64,000 nt of DNA from Ilyomonas sp965277535. Its GTDB lineage: Bacteria; Bacteroidota; Bacteroidia; Chitinophagales; Chitinophagaceae. A program made the translations under genes and the position numbers. The stretch lies in contig OZ255825.1 of assembly GCA_965277535.1 (NCBI GenBank), positions 2,480,001 to 2,544,000 of the forward strand, in the 5' to 3' direction. Under the pieces are notes generated by a model. It was given only the letters and a program-made list of their open reading frames with translations, searched no databases and was not told where the DNA came from. Of this stretch, positions 37,373-46,935 are shown in pieces (the stretch's first letter is position 1; every line of letters begins with the position of its first letter).

Positions 37373-38782
37373 TTAAGGTAACAACCATTTACGCAAGTCT
37401 TCTCCTTCCACAAACTCAACGCGATAAGGCGGAATGGCTGTGTCCAGCGACCATAACAGCGTTCCTTTTTTATCAGCCAATACAGTGATGTGATGCTTGG
37501 AACAACAAACCAAAACCGTTGTATCATTCACCAGGTAAGCGCTTCCCATCCTGTCATTATACACTTCCTGTGGCAGCTTGATATGAATATCGGTTTGCGC
37601 TGTTTGTGCCCTTTCATTCAACTTCATGGCATATACTTCTGATTGATGTTTATCAATGCCGTTATTAAAAAACATCAGGTCGCCATCTCCATTAATGTGT
37701 GCCGCATGTGCCATCGAAAACTGGCAATCGGCTGGCATAGCAAATGTGCCCTCTTTCCCAAACTTCCACATCACCGCGCCGGTAGTTGCGTTAATCTTCC
37801 AGATCTGTCCATTGTTGTAAAACGACATTAGGTAGTTGCCATCTTTATCAAAGCTTACACTATTGGCGTGCATCCAGTCCTTTTTATCTTTTAAAATCTT
37901 CGCATCTTTTAATGGATCAACCGCATCAAACACACTCCACTGCCATATCTTTTTGCCCTTTGTATCCATTACTAAAATACCATCGCCAACCACTGTATCT
38001 TTTGCGCCACCACCAACGGCGCTCAGGTTAATCATTCTTTTATCAACATATAAAGTAACGATTTGGTTTTGCCCGTTTTTTAGAATCTCATGGTGAATGG
38101 TGTACTGAAAATCGCCCTCTCCTTTTTTCAGATGCACTAGTGTATCGCCCCTCAAATTCACTTCTAAAATTTCTCTGCCATAGCTTGTTGGGTCGTCGTT
38201 CGTGCCGAGTATGGAAATGATGGTTTTGTCCCTTGTAAAATGAGTAACTTTTACACCGATATTATCAGCCATATTGTACCAGCGCAGCCTGCCTTTGGTA
38301 TCAACGATGTAAGTAAAGCCGGGCGATTCTCTTTTGTTCATTACCAAAAAGCCGTTGGTAAAATTGTGCGGTAGCAATTTGGGTAACGGCATATTTGTTT
38401 TGAACTGATCCTGCAACCAGAGAGGCAATGGTTCGGATTGAAAATGATACACCTTGCTTTTGGTTTTGCCCCTTTTTTCTACCGTAAACAATTGAAAACT
38501 GTAATGCATGTTGGGAAGAATATTGGTAAAAACAAAGGAATGATGCAATGAAGATGATGAAGTATCGGTAGTGAGCTTTTCGGCGGCTGCGCTGTCTGCC
38601 CAATATTGCGCATACACCTGTGCTTCTTTTATAGTGTTCACATCAACTTGTATGAGCAATTTATTGTTGTTGTGCAAGCCAATGTGAATGTCCTTGATAA
38701 TACCTTCCGTATTGTTGCATGAGGTAAGCAGCAACACAATACAGCCCGCAAAAAAATGAGCAAAACCAAACCTGTAATACAT
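37373..38782 (-). CDS. Aryl-sulfate sulfotransferase (ASST)-like lipoprotein
   Basis: The 469-residue protein has a lipoprotein signal (CIVLLLTSCNN, Cys 22). An N-terminal fibronectin-like part is followed by a beta-propeller with repeated blades such as GFTYIVDTKGRLRWYNM, GILVMDTKGKKIWQWSVF and DWMHANSVSFDKDGNYLMSFYN. The last block matches the conserved histidine region of arylsulfotransferases. ASST enzymes move sulfate from a phenyl sulfate to another phenol without PAPS. A lipid-anchored surface role next to a sulfatase and SusC/D is suggestive; a non-catalytic propeller is the alternative. Confidence 0.75.
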   Translation of the reverse strand: MYYRFGFAHFFAGCIVLLLTSCNNTEGIIKDIHIGLHNNNKLLIQVDVNTIKEAQVYAQYWADSAAAEKLTTDTSSSSLHHSFVFTNILPNMHYSFQLFTVEKRGKTKSKVYHFQSEPLPLWLQDQFKTNMPLPKLLPHNFTNGFLVMNKRESPGFTYIVDTKGRLRWYNMADNIGVKVTHFTRDKTIISILGTNDDPTSYGREILEVNLRGDTLVHLKKGEGDFQYTIHHEILKNGQNQIVTLYVDKRMINLSAVGGGAKDTVVGDGILVMDTKGKKIWQWSVFDAVDPLKDAKILKDKKDWMHANSVSFDKDGNYLMSFYNNGQIWKINATTGAVMWKFGKEGTFAMPADCQFSMAHAAHINGDGDLMFFNNGIDKHQSEVYAMKLNERAQTAQTDIHIKLPQEVYNDRMGSAYLVNDTTVLVCCSKHHITVLADKKGTLLWSLDTAIPPYRVEFVEGEDLRKWLLP

Positions 38783-38800
38783 AGCTTTTATAAAAAATGA

Positions 38801-39234
38801 ATAGTGTCTCAGTTCGGAAAAACACTGGTGCTGCCGTCATTCCGCAATTGCCCTCGACACGAACTCAAACCTTCATCGTAACTGCGAGGGCTTTGTGCGG
38901 AATCTGCTCTCCATAATTTAAACCTGCTGCTATATTGTAAACGTTTTCATTACAATGTAACATAAATATTTTAATAAGGTTCAACCTTGTTCCGGATGGT
39001 GGGGACACCATCCGGTAGAGATGCTATCGGCATGTGTCCCCACACGCCGAAATGTGAAAGAACTTATGTTACAGTGTATTCATTACGTTTCAACATCTCC
39101 ATTGCACAATCATCAGACCTGCCTGTCGGCAGACAGGTTCCGCACAAAGCCCTCGTGAAAACGTAAAGGTGCAAGCTCGTGTTGAGGGCAATTGCGGAAT
39201 GACGCGAATGCTAGTTTTCAAACTGATGCACTAT
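38801..39234. repeat. Nested inverted-repeat element, MITE-like
   Basis: Outer arms begin near ATAGTG(TCT)CAGTT and end near AACTGATGCACTAT. Strong arms are 38835-38902 and 39138-39204, both carrying the ATTCCGCAATTGCCCTCG motif in opposite orientation, and each arm is itself a hairpin. Further in lie TACAATGTAACATAA/TTATGTTACAGTGTA and a central hairpin CCGGATGG...CCATCCGG. There is no open reading frame. It fills the gap between susD and the ASST-like gene. Confidence 0.8.
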
Positions 39235-39286
39235 CAAAAAAGGATAGGCAGACAAAGATGCCTGCATATCCTCTACACAGTTGTTT

Positions 39287-40807
39287 TTACCTGTTTGAAT
39301 TGTCTAAATTCGAATTGATAGAAGTTTGATTCAGCGGATAAGGAAAATACCTGTTCTTTGGCATTGAGATAGCCGGTGTTTGCCCGATGCGGGTAAGATA
39401 AGCGTTTACAATTGTATCATACTTACCAAAGCGAATCAGATCAGCGCGGCGCTTGCCTTCATAAAAAAACTCCCAGCCACGTTCCTGCAAAAGGGCATCG
39501 CGCAGAGATTGCTGTGTGTAAGTGCCGCTAAGCAATGTAGCTTTTGAGCGCCCTTTCACCTGGTTGATTAAACCAATGCTTTCATCGGTTGGTCCGTTCA
39601 ATTCATTCAGGGCTTCCGCTCTGCTCAACAGCACATCGGCGTACCGCAAGATATCTACGCTATGACCATCATAATACAAAGTAACCGAACCGGTAGAATC
39701 GGCATATTTTTTTGTAGCGATGTCGGCCATGTAGCTGTAACCGGCAGGAGGTGTTGCACCCAGCGTAGGAGGCTTTGTATAAATCAATCCATCAACGCCA
39801 GTGTAGCGCGGGTAAAAGCAAAGCTTGCGTTCATCCTGCTCTTCAAACGAACTATAAAAATCCCATGATACTGCGTAATACTGCCACCTGTTTAGCACCA
39901 CCGGATGATTCAACGGACCAAAGTGATTCATCAACTCCGTACCATTTACATTCGCATCAGACAGTACAGAAAAAATGTTTTCTTCACACCATTTATTGGC
40001 TTCGGTAAACAAGCCTAAATAACTTGGGTATAAAGAATATACATTCATGTCTATTACCTGCTTCATGTAGTCGGCAGCCTGTTGCCATTGATGTTCTCTC
40101 AAATACAATTTACCCAATAAAGTAAGTGCAGCGCCTTTGGTGGCACGACCATAATCATTGCTGTTGTAAATGGCATTGTTTACATAATTAACGGGCAGGT
40201 TAGTGGCAGCAAATGTGAGGTCGGCAATCATAAGCGAATCAATACTTTCTACCGAAGCCGGCTTTGGATGGCTGAGATAGGAAGCAGAAGTAGCCGTGGC
40301 AACGTCTTTCTCGGTAAGCATCGGCACAGGTCCCCAGGCATCCGTTAAGTCCATATAAGCAATGCTTCTTAAAAATTTAATTTCGGCAGTAAACTGTGTT
40401 TGTTGCTGGGTAGTTAATACCTTCATGTTACCCAGGTTATACAACGCATTGTTAGCGTCGGCAATCAGCTTGTAAATCTGCCGCCAGTCTTCTGCCAGCA
40501 AGCCATTGCTTGAGTTCCATTGCGCTAACGATAACTGTCCCGGATCACCGCCATAACTACAATGTCCGAGGTCGGTGGTAAGATCGGTGAGTGCAAAATG
40601 GCGCACCGTCCAGTAATCAAAATTATCGCCCACCACCGGACCTTTTAAACGGGCATACACTGCATTTACGGCAGCCATAGCATCCGACACAGTGTTGAAC
40701 GCATTGGTGTTGGTAAGGCTGCTATACACTTTGGGATCTAATGTTTTATTGCAGGAGCCAATGATAGCGGCGGCAATGATCAGCCCTATAAATTTTATGT
40801 TTTTCAT
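39287..40807 (-). CDS. SusD/RagB family outer-membrane glycan-binding lipoprotein
   Basis: The 506-residue protein has a lipoprotein signal (MKNIKFIGLIIAAAIIGSC, Cys 19). SusD features are an early TPR-like helical region (FTAEIKFLRSIAYMDLTDAWGPVPM, the classic RAxxYxxLxxxyG-VP motif) and the C-terminal VDILRYADVLLSRAEALNEL...LLQERGWEFFYEGKRRADLIRFGKYD. It forms the lid of the SusC transporter and captures oligosaccharides at the cell surface. The start is set by the signal peptide; a longer reading frame runs back into susC. It lies 37 bases after susC. Confidence 0.95.
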   Translation of the reverse strand: MKNIKFIGLIIAAAIIGSCNKTLDPKVYSSLTNTNAFNTVSDAMAAVNAVYARLKGPVVGDNFDYWTVRHFALTDLTTDLGHCSYGGDPGQLSLAQWNSSNGLLAEDWRQIYKLIADANNALYNLGNMKVLTTQQQTQFTAEIKFLRSIAYMDLTDAWGPVPMLTEKDVATATSASYLSHPKPASVESIDSLMIADLTFAATNLPVNYVNNAIYNSNDYGRATKGAALTLLGKLYLREHQWQQAADYMKQVIDMNVYSLYPSYLGLFTEANKWCEENIFSVLSDANVNGTELMNHFGPLNHPVVLNRWQYYAVSWDFYSSFEEQDERKLCFYPRYTGVDGLIYTKPPTLGATPPAGYSYMADIATKKYADSTGSVTLYYDGHSVDILRYADVLLSRAEALNELNGPTDESIGLINQVKGRSKATLLSGTYTQQSLRDALLQERGWEFFYEGKRRADLIRFGKYDTIVNAYLTRIGQTPAISMPKNRYFPYPLNQTSINSNLDNSNR

Positions 40808-40844
40808 CTTGTTATATCGTTTCTTAAAAAAGGATAATTGTTGA

Positions 40845-43800
40845 TTAATGAATGCTAAGTCTTGCACCAAATTCAAACGTTTTAAAAGCAGGAAATACGC
40901 CGAAATCCAAACCACCACCGAGGTTGCTTGTATGCACATTAACTTCAGGATCGGTGCCTGTGTATTTGGTAAGGGTTAATAAATTTTGCGCATTGGCAAA
41001 CACCTGTAAGTTCTCTACAATGTGCAGATGCCTTAATAAAGCTTGCGGAAGATTGTAAGCCAGCGACACCTGCTTCAAACGCAGATAAGAAGCGTTCTCA
41101 ACAAAGCGGGAATTTACATAGCTGCCATAAGAGCTTAAGAAATAACCTTCTCTCGGCACATCGGTGTTTTCGTGCGTGCCGGCTACAAAACGGTTCAACA
41201 CATCTTTGCCTGTTGTTGACTCTAACACCAGCCGGTTCATGTTGTACAAATAATAGCCAAAGCTGCTTTGGAAAAATAGGGTCAAATCAAAACCTTTGTA
41301 AGTAAACCGGTTGCTAAAGCCTGCTGTGTAATGAGGATTGGTATTGCCAAGATATTTTCTGTCGGCAGGTGTAATCACACCATCGCCATCCAAATCGGCG
41401 TATTTCGGGTCGCCTGGTTTTGCATTCGGTTCAGGCGAATATTTTTCGCCTGTTTTAATCACGCCTTCATATACAAAGCCATACAGTTCACCCAACTCCT
41501 GACCCGGTGCCAAACGCGTAAATTCACGACCAGAAACCACACCACTTGGGTTGGCAGTGTTGGAACTGATAAAAGGCACACCGGGTGCTAATGTTAAACA
41601 TTTTTGTTTGTTGTAAGAAATGTTGAACGTGCTGTTCCAGGAGAAATCTTTAGAAGTGATATTGCTGGTGTTGATTCCCAGCTCAATACCCTGGTTTTGA
41701 ATGGAACCGGCATTGATTAACTGCGAGCTAAAGCCCCACCACTGACCAATGGGTACATTCAGGAGCAAGTCGGTAGTTTTTTTTCTGTACAAATCAACCG
41801 TTGCCGTAATGCGGTCTTTTACAAAGCCCATGTCAATTCCCAAATCCAACTGGGCTGTGCTTTCCCATTTTAAACTGTTGTTCGATAACACTGAAGGTTC
41901 AATGCCTACCTGCAATACGCCGCTGCCGTTCAATACAGTGCTATAATTAGAGAAGGTAGTAAGATATTGATAAGGGTTTACACGGTCGTTGCCCGTTAAG
42001 CCATAACCCAGTCTTACTTTCAGGCTTGAAAAAGTATTGAGGTTTTTAACAAAGCTTTCATCGGACAAACGATAGGCGATGGCACCCGAAGGAAACGCGC
42101 CCCAGCGGTTGCCGCCTGGAAACTTGGAAGAACCATCTTCTCTGAAAGTAAACGTTGCCAAAAGCTTATCCTGAAAGCCATAATTGATTCTACCAAAATA
42201 AGAGGTAGCTTTTAAAGGCTCGGTTTTACTACTGCTTGGGTTGGTGGGCAATGAACCTGCGCCTAAGTTGTAATACAAAAAGTTATCGGTAGAAAACCCT
42301 TTGTTGTTCGCTCCTAAGCTTTCATAACTATCGCGTTGGTTAGAGTAACCACCTACCACAGTTACGGAATGATCTCCTCTGTTGTATTTGTAAGTAAGGT
42401 ATTGCTGCACTAACCAGCGTGAAGAGTTGTACATCTGTTCAGAAGCAATGCCATTGCTCGCAGCACCGGCCACAAGGGTTCTGGGTGTGTACTGCCCTGC
42501 CGTAGTTTGCGAAAATTCAGCACCGCCATCAATGTGGTAAGTCAGGTTTTTTACAATGTCATACTCTAAAAAAGCGTTGGCATTCATAAGCCGGTTCCCG
42601 GTATTGTTGGTGGGTTCCAGGAGGCTTGCCAGTGCATTGTTTTTGCCCAAATATTTATAGTAAGAACCATCGGCATTGTAAACAGGAATATTGGTTGGTG
42701 CTGTCATAATTCCATACAGCGGTGCTGTGATATCGCCGGTATAAGATTGCAAAGCTGAATTGCTGAAAGCACCATAAAAATTAGAGCCGATTTTTACTTT
42801 GGTGCTTAACGATTTTTCTGCACCAATTCTGCCGGAATATCTTTCAAAACCCGTATGACGCAATACTCCCGTTTGATCCTGATGATTGAACGAAATGTAA
42901 AGCTTGGAGTTCTTATCGCCGCTGCTTAAACTCACGCCCTGGTTATCAACCGAAGCATTTTGCGTAGCTAATTTCCACCAGTCCGTATTGGTGGTTGGAA
43001 ACGAAGGCGGAAACGGCGGCGGGTTGCCATCTTCCATTGCAATGGCGTTTTGCACCTGTGTATATTGTTGCCCGTTAATCAGGTCGGGCTTATACGTTAA
43101 GTATTGCGTGCCGTGAGAAATATTTCCTTCAATAGTAAGCTTACCCGCAACGCCTTTTTTTGTTGTAATCAATACCACACCATTAGCACCACGCGCACCA
43201 TAAATAGCAGCGGCAGAGGCATCTTTTAAAATCTGTATGTCAGCAATGTCATTGGGGTTAATCATGTTGCCATTATCGCTGATGAAACCATCTACCACAT
43301 ACAACGGAGCATTGGTAGTATTGATAGAATTGCCACCGCGAATGACGATAGAAAGCGGCGCACCAGGCGCAAAATTAGTTTGCTGCACCTGCACACCGGC
43401 AGCCTTGCCCTGCAATGCCTGTCCTACATCGGTAACTACGCCACCCAGCGTTAGGTTATCACTGCTTACCGAAGCAATGGCGCCGGTAACGTCCCGCTTT
43501 TTTGTGGTGCCATAACCCACCACCACCACTTCATCTAACTTGTTGGAAGAAGCCTGTAAAGTAATGGATAAGGACCTCTGCGAGCCGATGGTAACATCCT
43601 GTGGTGCATACCCTACATAAGTAATTTCCAGTGTGTTGCTGTTGTTAGGAACAGCAAGGGAAAAATGGCCTGCATCATCGGTAACGGTGGCAAGGTTGGT
43701 GCCTTTTACACTTACCGTAACGCCTGGCATTTTGGTACCGGAAGAATCTTTAATGGCTCCTGAAACCATGCGCGAATTGGTTTGCCCAAAACCGTTTAAA

Positions 43801-43847
43801 AAGAGAAAGCTGGTTGCTATCAAAAGCAGTGCTGTAAAATTTTTCAT
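40845..43847 (-). CDS. SusC/RagA family TonB-linked outer-membrane transporter
   Basis: This 1000-residue protein has a signal peptide (NFTALLLIATSFLFLNGFG), a carboxypeptidase-D-like regulatory domain (about 25-110, MPGVTVSVKGTNLATVTDDAGHF) and a TonB-box region KLDEVVVVGYGT. The plug holds PLSIVIRGGNSINTTNAPLYVVDGF and DASAAAIYGARGANGVVLITTKKG, and a long beta-barrel follows. It imports oligosaccharides with SusD using TonB energy. No anti-sigma signalling domain is present. A LacI-type operator lies 66-81 bases upstream of the start, suggesting control by the LacI protein 5 kb away. Confidence 0.96.
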   Translation of the reverse strand: MKNFTALLLIATSFLFLNGFGQTNSRMVSGAIKDSSGTKMPGVTVSVKGTNLATVTDDAGHFSLAVPNNSNTLEITYVGYAPQDVTIGSQRSLSITLQASSNKLDEVVVVGYGTTKKRDVTGAIASVSSDNLTLGGVVTDVGQALQGKAAGVQVQQTNFAPGAPLSIVIRGGNSINTTNAPLYVVDGFISDNGNMINPNDIADIQILKDASAAAIYGARGANGVVLITTKKGVAGKLTIEGNISHGTQYLTYKPDLINGQQYTQVQNAIAMEDGNPPPFPPSFPTTNTDWWKLATQNASVDNQGVSLSSGDKNSKLYISFNHQDQTGVLRHTGFERYSGRIGAEKSLSTKVKIGSNFYGAFSNSALQSYTGDITAPLYGIMTAPTNIPVYNADGSYYKYLGKNNALASLLEPTNNTGNRLMNANAFLEYDIVKNLTYHIDGGAEFSQTTAGQYTPRTLVAGAASNGIASEQMYNSSRWLVQQYLTYKYNRGDHSVTVVGGYSNQRDSYESLGANNKGFSTDNFLYYNLGAGSLPTNPSSSKTEPLKATSYFGRINYGFQDKLLATFTFREDGSSKFPGGNRWGAFPSGAIAYRLSDESFVKNLNTFSSLKVRLGYGLTGNDRVNPYQYLTTFSNYSTVLNGSGVLQVGIEPSVLSNNSLKWESTAQLDLGIDMGFVKDRITATVDLYRKKTTDLLLNVPIGQWWGFSSQLINAGSIQNQGIELGINTSNITSKDFSWNSTFNISYNKQKCLTLAPGVPFISSNTANPSGVVSGREFTRLAPGQELGELYGFVYEGVIKTGEKYSPEPNAKPGDPKYADLDGDGVITPADRKYLGNTNPHYTAGFSNRFTYKGFDLTLFFQSSFGYYLYNMNRLVLESTTGKDVLNRFVAGTHENTDVPREGYFLSSYGSYVNSRFVENASYLRLKQVSLAYNLPQALLRHLHIVENLQVFANAQNLLTLTKYTGTDPEVNVHTSNLGGGLDFGVFPAFKTFEFGARLSIH

Positions 43848-43912
43848 TGGTGTATAGTTTAGCCTGGCAGAAATATTTGCTAAACTTAGACTTTTATTCA
43901 GGTAGCTTTTTT

Positions 43913-43928
43913 ACTCAAACGATTGCGT
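43913..43928. promoter_or_regulatory. LacI-type operator upstream of susC
   Basis: ACTCAAACGATTGCGT closely fits the LacI/PurR-type palindrome acGCAAnCGnTTGCgt. The core CAAACGATTG (43916-43925) is identical, in reverse, to the core in the kinase/lacI intergenic region. It lies 66-81 bases from the susC start. Confidence 0.65.
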
Positions 43929-44044
43929 AAAATTTTTATAAAGGAGAAATCTAATTTAGTTGGATGAAAAAGGATTGTATTTTAAAATGTATGATGTGTG
44001 TATCTCTCATCTGTCAATGCACTCGTCATTGTTGTTTTAAGCAT

Positions 44045-44208
44045 GTTCCGTAGGAACAGCAGATGGGTAGAAAATGGCGCAAAACCAAAAATGGCTCCGT
44101 TCCGTCGGAACGGTACGATAGAACTTATACAGAGTATCATTCCGATGGAACGATTGCTTCTTTATTCATTCATCTTTCTACTACCCACCTGCTGTTCCTA
44201 CGGAACAT
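44045..44208. repeat. REP cluster 3, complete mirror-symmetric unit
   Basis: Palindromes are TGTTCCGTAGGAACA, CCGTTCCGTCGGAACGG (44098-44114), CATTCCGATGGAACG and TGTTCCTACGGAACA (44194-44208). Inward-facing tails are GATGGGTAGAAAA and CTACTACCCACC. Order and spacing match the unit at 37188-37349, and several stems carry changes on both arms that keep pairing (TAGGAACA with TGTTCCTA). Confidence 0.92.
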
Positions 44209-44330
44209 TTACTGAACTCTTGTTTTATATATTTGAGAAGGTAATACAACTGTTATAGGTGTAAGAACACAACCTAAAAAAGAGGCAAAAACAAAAGCAA
44301 TACGTAATTCTTGTATGACCGTATAATGAA

Positions 44331-44412
44331 CCACATAGAATGATAGAGACATAGAAATACCCACATAGAACAACTATGTGAAACCTTTGTTTCTACTGTT
44401 CCTATGTGTTTC
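44331..44412. repeat. CACATAG hairpin repeat
   Basis: CCACATAGAA occurs twice (44331 and 44361) and CTATGTG twice (44374, 44402), with a perfect inner hairpin CACATAG-AACAA-CTATGTG (44362-44380). It lies about 40-120 bases upstream of chrA. It is similar in style to other dispersed intergenic repeats here. Confidence 0.55.
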
Positions 44413-44453
44413 CAGCTTATCTTTAAGAACACACTCACCTTCTATCTCCATAC

Positions 44454-45653
44454 ATGAAATTAACCAACCGCTATTTGTTTTTCTTATTTCTTAAAATCGG
44501 GGCCACCTCATGGGGCGGCTTCATGGCATTGATAGCAGTGATTCAAAAGCAAATGAGTGAATTGGACAATGCAATTGAAGAAAAAGAAATTGTGCAGGCT
44601 GTATCGCTTGCATCGGTATTGCCGGGGCCAATGGCAGTGAACGTAGTTGCATACATTGGCTACAAACTAAAAGGTTGGAAAGGTGCTTTCATCAGCATGG
44701 CGGCTGTATTGTTGCCTTGCTTTCTCTTAATGCTTCTGCTTTCTTACTTTTATTTTACTTATGGCAACACGTTTGTTTTTGCCCCCTTTTTTAAGGGCGT
44801 TTTACCCGCAGTGGCAGCCATTGTATTGAACGTGGCTGTAACCATGCAAAAGAAAAATGTAAAAGATATTTACCAGGTTGTAATTGCTTCCCTTTCAGTT
44901 GCTGCGCTGCTGTTACTGCATTCACCATACACCACACTCCTTATTATTTGCATCAGTGCACTGGCAGGTTATTTTATTTATCGAAAAAAAGAACCTACTG
45001 CTGCCTCTGTTCAATTATCTTTTGTTTTTATGAACAAAAACAAACGAAAAGTATATGGAGCCTATGCGGTTGCCCTGTTGCTGATGGTTATTTGTTTCTA
45101 TTACTTTTCCATTCATGCAAACACTGCGTTTCATTTATACAGTCGGTTGGCATTTACTTTTTCAGGTTTAAGTCTTTCACAGTTTGGTGGTGGTTATGTT
45201 GTGATTCCTTCCATGCAGAAAACAATTGTAGATGGCTTGCACTGGGTGTCGCAACAACAGTTTACCGATGCCATTGCCATGGGGCAAATTACACCGGGAC
45301 CTATTTACATCAGTGCAGCTTTTGTTGGCTATAAATTGCTCGGCGTAACAGGCGCATTGGTAGCCACAGCAGCTATGTTTGTACCCGCTGCTTTGCTGAT
45401 GATTTTTTGTGCTAAATTTTTAAGTCGCATTGCAAAAGCACCGGCAGTAGTCAATGCATTCAAAGGCATTGGTGCAGCCATCACCGGCATGATTGGGGCA
45501 ACAGCCGTTCTGTTGTTATCCAATGCCAGGGCGGCTTATCTGCCTTTGGTTAGTTTGTTTGTTATTTGTTTTTTTCTTTCTTATCAATTTAAAATCACTC
45601 CTATTCTTTTAATTCCGTTAGCGGGTATAGCAGGAGCTATCATACAATTTTAG
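44454..45653 (+). CDS. chrA: ChrA family chromate/anion transporter
   Basis: The 399-residue protein has two tandem CHR domains (about 5-175 and 205-399). The first has FLKIGATSWGGFMALIAVIQKQM and LASVLPGPMAVNVVAYIGYKLKG; the second has FTFSGLSLSQFGGGYVVIPSMQ and AIAMGQITPGPIYISAAFVGYKLLG. The PGP and GG motifs are typical. ChrA exports chromate, and the family may carry sulfate. The next gene is a PAPS-type sulfotransferase, so a role linked to sulfate is possible. The gene is not beside chrB or chrR. Confidence 0.88.
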   Translation: MKLTNRYLFFLFLKIGATSWGGFMALIAVIQKQMSELDNAIEEKEIVQAVSLASVLPGPMAVNVVAYIGYKLKGWKGAFISMAAVLLPCFLLMLLLSYFYFTYGNTFVFAPFFKGVLPAVAAIVLNVAVTMQKKNVKDIYQVVIASLSVAALLLLHSPYTTLLIICISALAGYFIYRKKEPTAASVQLSFVFMNKNKRKVYGAYAVALLLMVICFYYFSIHANTAFHLYSRLAFTFSGLSLSQFGGGYVVIPSMQKTIVDGLHWVSQQQFTDAIAMGQITPGPIYISAAFVGYKLLGVTGALVATAAMFVPAALLMIFCAKFLSRIAKAPAVVNAFKGIGAAITGMIGATAVLLLSNARAAYLPLVSLFVICFFLSYQFKITPILLIPLAGIAGAIIQF

Positions 45654-45757
45654 ATTTATGATTTATGATTGCTGAGAGCCATAGCAGTAAAGGTTTTTAT
45701 TAAATAATGATGCACAACGAGTTAATAGGGAATGGTAATTTTTATTAAACTGAAGAC

Positions 45758-46822
45758 ATGAAATTCACCCCTGTTCAAATGATAGGAACGCAACGTTCAG
45801 GTTCTAATTTACTACGCCTGATGCTGAATCAATTGCCACAAGTATCAGCTCCGCATCCACCGCATATTTTAGAACGCTTTATGCCCTTGCTGCCGATGTA
45901 TGAAGACTTGGGGCTGCCCTATCATTTTAAAAACCTGGCGACTGATGTGTGCGAACTGGTTGCCTCGAATCCTGTTGCCTGGACAGGCGTTGAACCTGAT
46001 GCAAACCACATTGTTTCTTTATGCGAAGAAAATACATTGTTAGAGCTAACACGTGTATTATATGAAGAGAAAGCGCGAAGCGAAGGGGCCAACGTTTGGA
46101 TATGCAAGAGTATGGCAAACATTCATTGTGTTGATGTGTTGGAAACATCGTTACAGCCGCTTTATATTTTCTTGTATCGCGATGGAAGAGATGTTGCTCT
46201 TTCATTTCAAAAAGCAGTAGTGGGAGAGAAGCACATTTACAACATTGCCAAACAGTGGAAAGAAGAGCAGGACAAATGTTTGAAATTGCAAGAATATTTG
46301 AATGGTGAAAGATTCATTTCTGTTTGTTACGAAAATCTCATTCACAATCCTGAACAGGAATTGCGTAAAATATGTGCATTTATAAACGTAGCTTATCAGG
46401 ATGATTGCCTGCAATATTATCATTCGGAAGAAGCTAATAACACGGCTTCATCGGGCGCTATGTGGCAGCATGTAAAAGATAAAGTTTTGCCTTACAATCA
46501 CAATAAATTTCTTACTCAATTACCGGCTGACCAAATCGAAATATTCGAAAGCGTTGCCGGTGATACTTTGTTGAAATTGGGCTATCCGCTCATCTTTCCC
46601 AATCGTTTGGGCCAGGCATTGTCAAAAGAAGAAATAGAAGCTTATTCTCTATTAAACAAACAATTAAAAAAAGAGGCAAAACAAAAACAAACGCCCGAAG
46701 ATGCTGCCAAAAGAAAGCAACAGGATGCTTTGTTAAACCGGCTTTCTATGCAGATGAAAAGCTTTCTTTCAAAACAGGAAATATTATGTTGTAATGCGAA
46801 TGAATACAAGTCAATATCGTAG
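45758..46822 (+). CDS. PAPS-dependent sulfotransferase family protein
   Basis: The 354-residue protein has the 5'-phosphosulfate loop MIGTQRSGSNLLRLML near the N terminus and the 3'-phosphate motif FLYRDGRDVALSF in the middle, together defining the sulfotransferase fold. A Lys/Gln-rich C-terminal tail (KKEAKQKQTPEDAAKRKQQ) is unusual. The acceptor is unknown; glycans and lipids are both common. There is no signal peptide, so it acts in the cytoplasm where PAPS is made. It lies about 100 bases after chrA. Confidence 0.85.
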   Translation: MKFTPVQMIGTQRSGSNLLRLMLNQLPQVSAPHPPHILERFMPLLPMYEDLGLPYHFKNLATDVCELVASNPVAWTGVEPDANHIVSLCEENTLLELTRVLYEEKARSEGANVWICKSMANIHCVDVLETSLQPLYIFLYRDGRDVALSFQKAVVGEKHIYNIAKQWKEEQDKCLKLQEYLNGERFISVCYENLIHNPEQELRKICAFINVAYQDDCLQYYHSEEANNTASSGAMWQHVKDKVLPYNHNKFLTQLPADQIEIFESVAGDTLLKLGYPLIFPNRLGQALSKEEIEAYSLLNKQLKKEAKQKQTPEDAAKRKQQDALLNRLSMQMKSFLSKQEILCCNANEYKSIS

Positions 46823-46859
46823 GTAAACACAAAATGATAAAGAGTGCCATTCAATGCCT

Positions 46860-46929
46860 CGTTCCGTAGGAACGTTAGGTGGGTAGCAAACACCATATAA
46901 TTCTTACCCTTCCGTTCCGTCAGGAACGG
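46860..46929. repeat. REP cluster 4, left flank of the RAYT gene
   Basis: Palindromes are CGTTCCGTAGGAACG (46860-46874) and CCGTTCCGTCAGGAACGG (46912-46929), with the tail AGGTGGGTAG (46877-46886). It ends seven bases from the stop of the Y1 transposase gene. Confidence 0.92.
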
Positions 46930-46935
46930 TACATT

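Larger units (their letters stand above)
43848..44453. other. Divergent intergenic region between susC and chrA
   Basis: This 606-base region holds no gene. From left to right it contains the LacI-type operator, a full REP unit and a CACATAG-type repeat. The promoters of susC and chrA must also lie here, but no convincing core promoter was fixed by eye. Confidence 0.6.

Noticed and set aside
43848..43990. Exact Bacteroidota core promoter (TTTG and TAnnTTTG) for susC
   Set aside because: Only weak partial matches at unsuitable spacing were found, so no core promoter was listed.
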